This document shows, in pieces, positions 41,633-44,487 of a DNA stretch of 44,487 nucleotides. Positions within the stretch are counted from its first letter, which is position 1. Each line of letters begins with the position of its first letter. The position numbers were made by a program, and so were the translations under genes. This DNA is from Candidatus Lachnoclostridium avicola (GTDB lineage: Bacteria > Bacillota > Clostridia > Lachnospirales > Lachnospiraceae). Where the stretch lies: assembly GCA_019114465.1 (NCBI GenBank), contig DXFM01000001.1, positions 1 through 44,487 on the forward strand. The letters run 5' to 3'. Below the pieces are notes generated by a model. The model was not told where the DNA came from, did not search any database, and saw only the letters and a list, made by a program, of their open reading frames with translations.

Positions 41633-42952
41633 ATGAATTTATTGACGATTTGTCTGGTCATCTGTCTGATCACAGTGGCCGGATACATATGGGGAAAGTA
41701 TTCCCTGGGAACAGTGGCCTGCATGAGCATGATTCTATTTCTCATCACCGGCTGCATTACGCCCCAGGAGGCGCTGGGAAACCTTTCCAACAGCAACGTG
41801 GTCCTGGTACTCAGCATGTTTGTGGTGTCCGCGGGATTTAAGCGCACCCAGGCGGTGAAGATCATCGGCCGGAGCGTCAGCACCATGTCGAAGGGAAGCA
41901 TGATCAAGGTAATGCTGGGCTTTACCCTGGCGTCCATTCTGGCGGCCACTTTTATGGGCGGAGCCGCCGCGGCGTTCTGTATTATGGCGCCTCTGGTGAC
42001 AGCCACCTGTGAGGAACTGAAAATCAATCCCAGCAAGGTGATTTTTTCCGTAGGTCTGGTGTGCATCGCCGCCTGCGGCATTCTCCCCATGGGAGGAGGA
42101 CTGTCCATGTACGCGGAGGTAAACGGCTATATTGTGGCCAACGATTACGCCCAGTATCAGCTGGGAGTGATCGATATGTTTAAGGGACGGTTCCCGAGTC
42201 TGCTGGCTCTGGCTCTCTATACCACCTTTGTGGGATTCCGGTTTTCACCGGACCAGCCGGTGACGGACACCAAGAGCGGGGAGGAATTTGCAGTGAAGAG
42301 CAGCCGGCCGCCCCTGGCGCCTTTCCAGGAAAAATGCGGCTACATTATATTTTTCCTGGTGACGGCAGCTCTCCTGTTTAACGCGCCCTTAAACCGTCTG
42401 CTGACGGGGGCGGGACTGGCGTCTCTGGCATCCTGGGAGATTGTGCTCATCGGCGCTTTTCTCATGGTGCTCACCGGAGTGCTTTCCAGTAAAGAAGCCT
42501 TTGCCGCAATTCCTTTGGATCTGGGCTTTCTCATCGCGGGAAGCCTCTGTATGGGAACAGCTCTTGCCAATACCGGCGGCGGAGAGATTATCGGCGGAGC
42601 CATTGCCGGCGTGGCGGATCAGCTGGAAAATCCCTATCTGGTGGGTGCGGTATTTTATCTGGTTCCCTTCCTGCTGACCCAGGTGATGCAGAACCGGACG
42701 GTAATGGCCATTTTTCAGCCCATTGCCATTCTTGCCTGCAGAAGTATGGGAGTCAGCTGTGTGGGCCCCACCATCCTGGTGGCTGCGGCCTGCTGTACGG
42801 CCTTCATGACGCCCATGGCTACCGCCAGCATTCCCATGGTTATGGAAGTGGGCGGCTATAACGTGCAGACTCAGTTAAAGCAGTCCATTCTGCCGGCGAT
42901 CTTTCTGTCGGTGGTTAATATTTTCTGGGTTATGACGGTGTTTCCCCTTTAG
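41633..42952 (+). CDS. SLC13-family anion transporter
   Basis: This membrane protein of 439 residues has about eleven helices in two halves. The SLC13/DASS features are the NSNVVLVLSMFVVSAGFKRT segment in the first half (two-helix hairpin) and VMQNRTVMAIFQPIA plus FMTPMATASIPMVMEVGGY in the second. The family imports dicarboxylates, sulfate or related anions with sodium or protons. It follows the tandem esterase by 21 bases and is probably cotranscribed; the pair suggests uptake of an esterified acid and its cleavage. Its last 23 bases overlap the opposing LysR gene. Ribosome site GGGGGGAAG precedes the start. Confidence 0.9.
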   Translation: MNLLTICLVICLITVAGYIWGKYSLGTVACMSMILFLITGCITPQEALGNLSNSNVVLVLSMFVVSAGFKRTQAVKIIGRSVSTMSKGSMIKVMLGFTLASILAATFMGGAAAAFCIMAPLVTATCEELKINPSKVIFSVGLVCIAACGILPMGGGLSMYAEVNGYIVANDYAQYQLGVIDMFKGRFPSLLALALYTTFVGFRFSPDQPVTDTKSGEEFAVKSSRPPLAPFQEKCGYIIFFLVTAALLFNAPLNRLLTGAGLASLASWEIVLIGAFLMVLTGVLSSKEAFAAIPLDLGFLIAGSLCMGTALANTGGGEIIGGAIAGVADQLENPYLVGAVFYLVPFLLTQVMQNRTVMAIFQPIAILACRSMGVSCVGPTILVAAACCTAFMTPMATASIPMVMEVGGYNVQTQLKQSILPAIFLSVVNIFWVMTVFPL

Positions 42953-43910
42953 GGGCTGTTCCAGAACCCGCCGGCTGATAATAGCCGGTAAACAGCTCCA
43001 CAAAAGCCTTCTGGGCCACGGATACATAGGTTTTCCCCGGGATGACGATGTCAAAGTGACGGGAAGTCAAGGGGGAATCCAGCCGGTAGTACAGAACCCG
43101 GTCATCGGGAACGGTGACCAGCCGGTCGCTGATAAACGTGGCCCCAAGACCGGCGCCGCACAGGTGAAAGGCGGTGACCAGCTGGGAGACTTCCATGACA
43201 ACGGGGGGAGTGACGCCCCGGTCCTGGAAAATGGAAACAGCCCGGGAATAGAGGTTATTGCCCGGAGTCAGCAGGAGAAAGGGAGTGTCGGAGAAACAGG
43301 CAATATCCGCGGCGGGTACGGCTTCTGTCAGGTGAACGCCCTTTAATACGTCTGAGGCGGTCATGGCATGAGCCGCCAGCCGGCCGTTTACGGGAAGAGA
43401 AGCCGGAACGGCCAGAAGAACCCTATCCTCAAAGGCGGAGATCCGGTAAAAAGGATCTTTTGCCGAGGAGGATACGGTGAAGGTCAGATCGATGAGATTG
43501 TCCTTCAGCATGGGCAGCAGCTCTGCGGAACTGGCCTCTTTCAGTTCCAGCCGGATTCCGGGCCATTTTTCCCGATATGCGGCCAGAACCGGCGGAAGCA
43601 CATAGGAATTGAGATAGTGGGAGCCGCCCAGGCGGAGACGGCCGGTTTTCAGCTGGGAGAGATCCCCCAGCTGCTGCTCCAGCTGGTATTCCAGAAACTG
43701 GATTTCCTGGATTTTTGCGATGTAGACTCTGCCGGCTTCCGTCAGCTCCAGGGGCTGGTGGTCCCGGCGGAAGATGGGCATTCCAATTTCATTTTCCACC
43801 CGCTGGACGGCAATGCTCAGAGCGGGCTGGGTCATGTAAAGAGCCTGGGCGGCTTTGGAGAAGCTGCCCTTCTGATAGACCATGTAGATGTATTTCATTT
43901 CCTGCTGCAT
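42930..43910 (-). CDS. LysR family transcriptional regulator
   Basis: The regulator has 326 residues. The winged helix (MKYIYMVYQKGSFSKAAQAL; QPALSIAVQRVENEIG) is normal, followed by the effector domain. It is divergent from the UxaA-like/CitMHS-like genes with a 99-base gap, and its tail converges on the SLC13 gene with 23 bases shared. Either side could be its target; divergence favours the genes at 44010 onward. The start has GGAGATGA upstream. A LysR-type T-N11-A repeat lies at 43933-43945. Confidence 0.92.
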   Translation of the reverse strand: MQQEMKYIYMVYQKGSFSKAAQALYMTQPALSIAVQRVENEIGMPIFRRDHQPLELTEAGRVYIAKIQEIQFLEYQLEQQLGDLSQLKTGRLRLGGSHYLNSYVLPPVLAAYREKWPGIRLELKEASSAELLPMLKDNLIDLTFTVSSSAKDPFYRISAFEDRVLLAVPASLPVNGRLAAHAMTASDVLKGVHLTEAVPAADIACFSDTPFLLLTPGNNLYSRAVSIFQDRGVTPPVVMEVSQLVTAFHLCGAGLGATFISDRLVTVPDDRVLYYRLDSPLTSRHFDIVIPGKTYVSVAQKAFVELFTGYYQPAGSGTAPKGETPS

Positions 43911-43932
43911 TGAATCATCTCCATAAAAACAA

Positions 43933-43969
43933 TTAATAATTTTAAGTAAACTATAAAAATAAGTATAAA
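43933..43969 (+). promoter_or_regulatory. LysR-box-like repeat and promoter of the UxaA-like gene
   Basis: TTAA, five bases, TTAA (43933-43945, T-N11-A) lies before a -10 TATAAA (43964-43969) with a poor -35 (TTTAAG 43941-43946). This layout fits LysR activation. It is AT-rich, so chance is possible. Confidence 0.4.
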
Positions 43970-44009
43970 TGACAAAGAGCCGGAAGGCAAGTCAGGACAG
44001 GAGGAACGT

Positions 44010-44318
44010 ATGAAAATTGACGCGCTGATGATGGATGAAAAGGACAATGTGGTTACCTGTGTCCGGGAAGTAAAAGCGGGAGAGACTGTGAAGTACCGGA
44101 GAGGGGAGCAGGAGTGCGAGATCACCGCGAAGGAGGATATCCCCTTCTGCCACAAGATCGCTCTGGTGGATCTGAAACAGGATGAGGTGGTGCGCAAGTA
44201 CGGGGAAATGATCGGAAAGACCCTGCGCCCCATAGAGGCAGGCTGTCTGGTGGACCACACCAACATTTACAGTGTGCCCAGAGATTACGAAAGTGAAATG
44301 ATCAGGGAGGAGAAATGA
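44010..44318 (+). CDS. UxaA/SAF-domain small subunit
   Basis: The protein has 102 residues and resembles the N-terminal SAF domain of altronate/galactarate dehydratases (UxaA family), with DNVVTCVREVKAGETV, IPFCHKIAL and YGEMIGKTLRPIEAGCLVDHTN as the family landmarks. In many Clostridia this domain is a separate small protein that pairs with a large subunit encoded nearby; here that gene would lie beyond the window. The complex would dehydrate a sugar acid or similar hydroxy acid. Ribosome site AGGAGG precedes the start. Its stop overlaps the next start. Confidence 0.85.
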   Translation: MKIDALMMDEKDNVVTCVREVKAGETVKYRRGEQECEITAKEDIPFCHKIALVDLKQDEVVRKYGEMIGKTLRPIEAGCLVDHTNIYSVPRDYESEMIREEK

Positions 44319-44487
44319 TGAATCCTACAATAATAGCGATTATTCTGGTGGCCGTAATCATCGCGTCCGCGTTTTTCAAACGGCTGCCCACCCAGTTTAT
44401 TCTCTGTATTGTACCGGTGATCTGCGGACTGGTTCTGGGATTTAACATCACAGAGCTGGGGGATATGATCATCAATCAGGTAAATAC
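44318..44487 (+). CDS. CitMHS-like transporter, 5' part only
   Basis: An open frame begins at ATG 44318 (or ATG 44315) and runs off the window end. The first 57 residues form two membrane helices with KRLPTQF between them and end in ITELGDMIINQV. This matches the start of citrate/metal-citrate carriers of the CitMHS type. GGGAGG stands seven bases before ATG 44318. It overlaps the SAF-domain gene by one to four bases, so translation is coupled. It is expected to import the organic acid handled by the UxaA-like enzyme. Confidence 0.75.
   Translation, partial: MNPTIIAIILVAVIIASAFFKRLPTQFILCIVPVICGLVLGFNITELGDMIINQVN

Noticed and set aside
1..44487. CRISPR array, prophage, integrase or insertion sequence
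   Set aside because: No regularly spaced repeats, transposase, integrase or phage structural genes are visible; gene content and codon style are even across the window. The tRNA cluster at the left edge shows no attachment-site duplication in the window.

Overview
The window reads as chromosome of a moderately GC-rich anaerobic Clostridia member, most likely of the gut Lachnospirales/Clostridium cluster XIVa type. The reasons are strong AGGAGG-type ribosome sites, sigma-A promoters of Firmicutes type (several TTGACA/TATAAT-like pairs spaced 17 bases), lipoproteins with Gram-positive lipoboxes, an oxygen-labile iron-sulfur L-serine dehydratase, a flavodiiron oxygen/NO reductase fusion, tRNAs without an encoded CCA, and many scavenging operons each with its own LysR or MarR regulator. 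Genus cannot be fixed from the sequence alone. I see no prophage, insertion sequence, CRISPR array or rRNA.

Layout. 1-310: three tRNA genes (Asp, Val, Leu) and a terminator. 400-5588: a secreted membrane-anchored NEW3-repeat protein, an ABC-2 ATPase and permease, then an OmpR-type response regulator and histidine kinase. 5618-9606 (minus strand): MarR regulator plus MATE pump, then a second MATE pump with a cytidylate-kinase-like gene behind a possible attenuator. 9803-12875: thioredoxin reductase with a degenerate thioredoxin-like tail, divergent from a thioredoxin and an arylsulfate-sulfotransferase-like protein. 13121-13435: a rhodanese. 13561-18168 (minus): an operon in which the two subunits of L-serine dehydratase bracket an M20 amidohydrolase and two membrane proteins, with a divergent LysR gene and a LysR box over the promoter. 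19304-21844: a four-module flavodiiron protein. 21909-24837: an orphan lipoprotein and a converging degenerate GGDEF/EAL protein. 25101-26687: MarR regulator plus tripeptidase-like M20 enzyme.

27072-32849 is a complete nucleoside uptake and cleavage operon (BMP-type binding lipoprotein, double ATPase, two permeases, nucleoside hydrolase). 32935-36240 has a LysR regulator coupled to an orphan protein, divergent from an amidohydrolase-fold protein that lacks most metal ligands and a TauE/SafE permease. 36200-39626 (minus) is an arginase-fold enzyme followed by a NitT/TauT-type ABC importer (binding protein, permease, ATPase). 39872-42952 is a tandem esterase whose first half has lost its nucleophile, with an SLC13-type transporter. 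The right edge (42930-44487) has a LysR gene divergent from a UxaA/SAF-domain protein and the start of a CitMHS-like transporter.

The common theme is uptake plus one hydrolytic or lyase step: nucleosides, peptides or acylated amino acids feeding serine, ester compounds, organic acids. Most units carry a dedicated regulator. The two least ordinary units are the thioredoxin/sulfotransferase cluster and the serine dehydratase operon with an embedded amidohydrolase. Functions assigned from context are inference and are marked as such.
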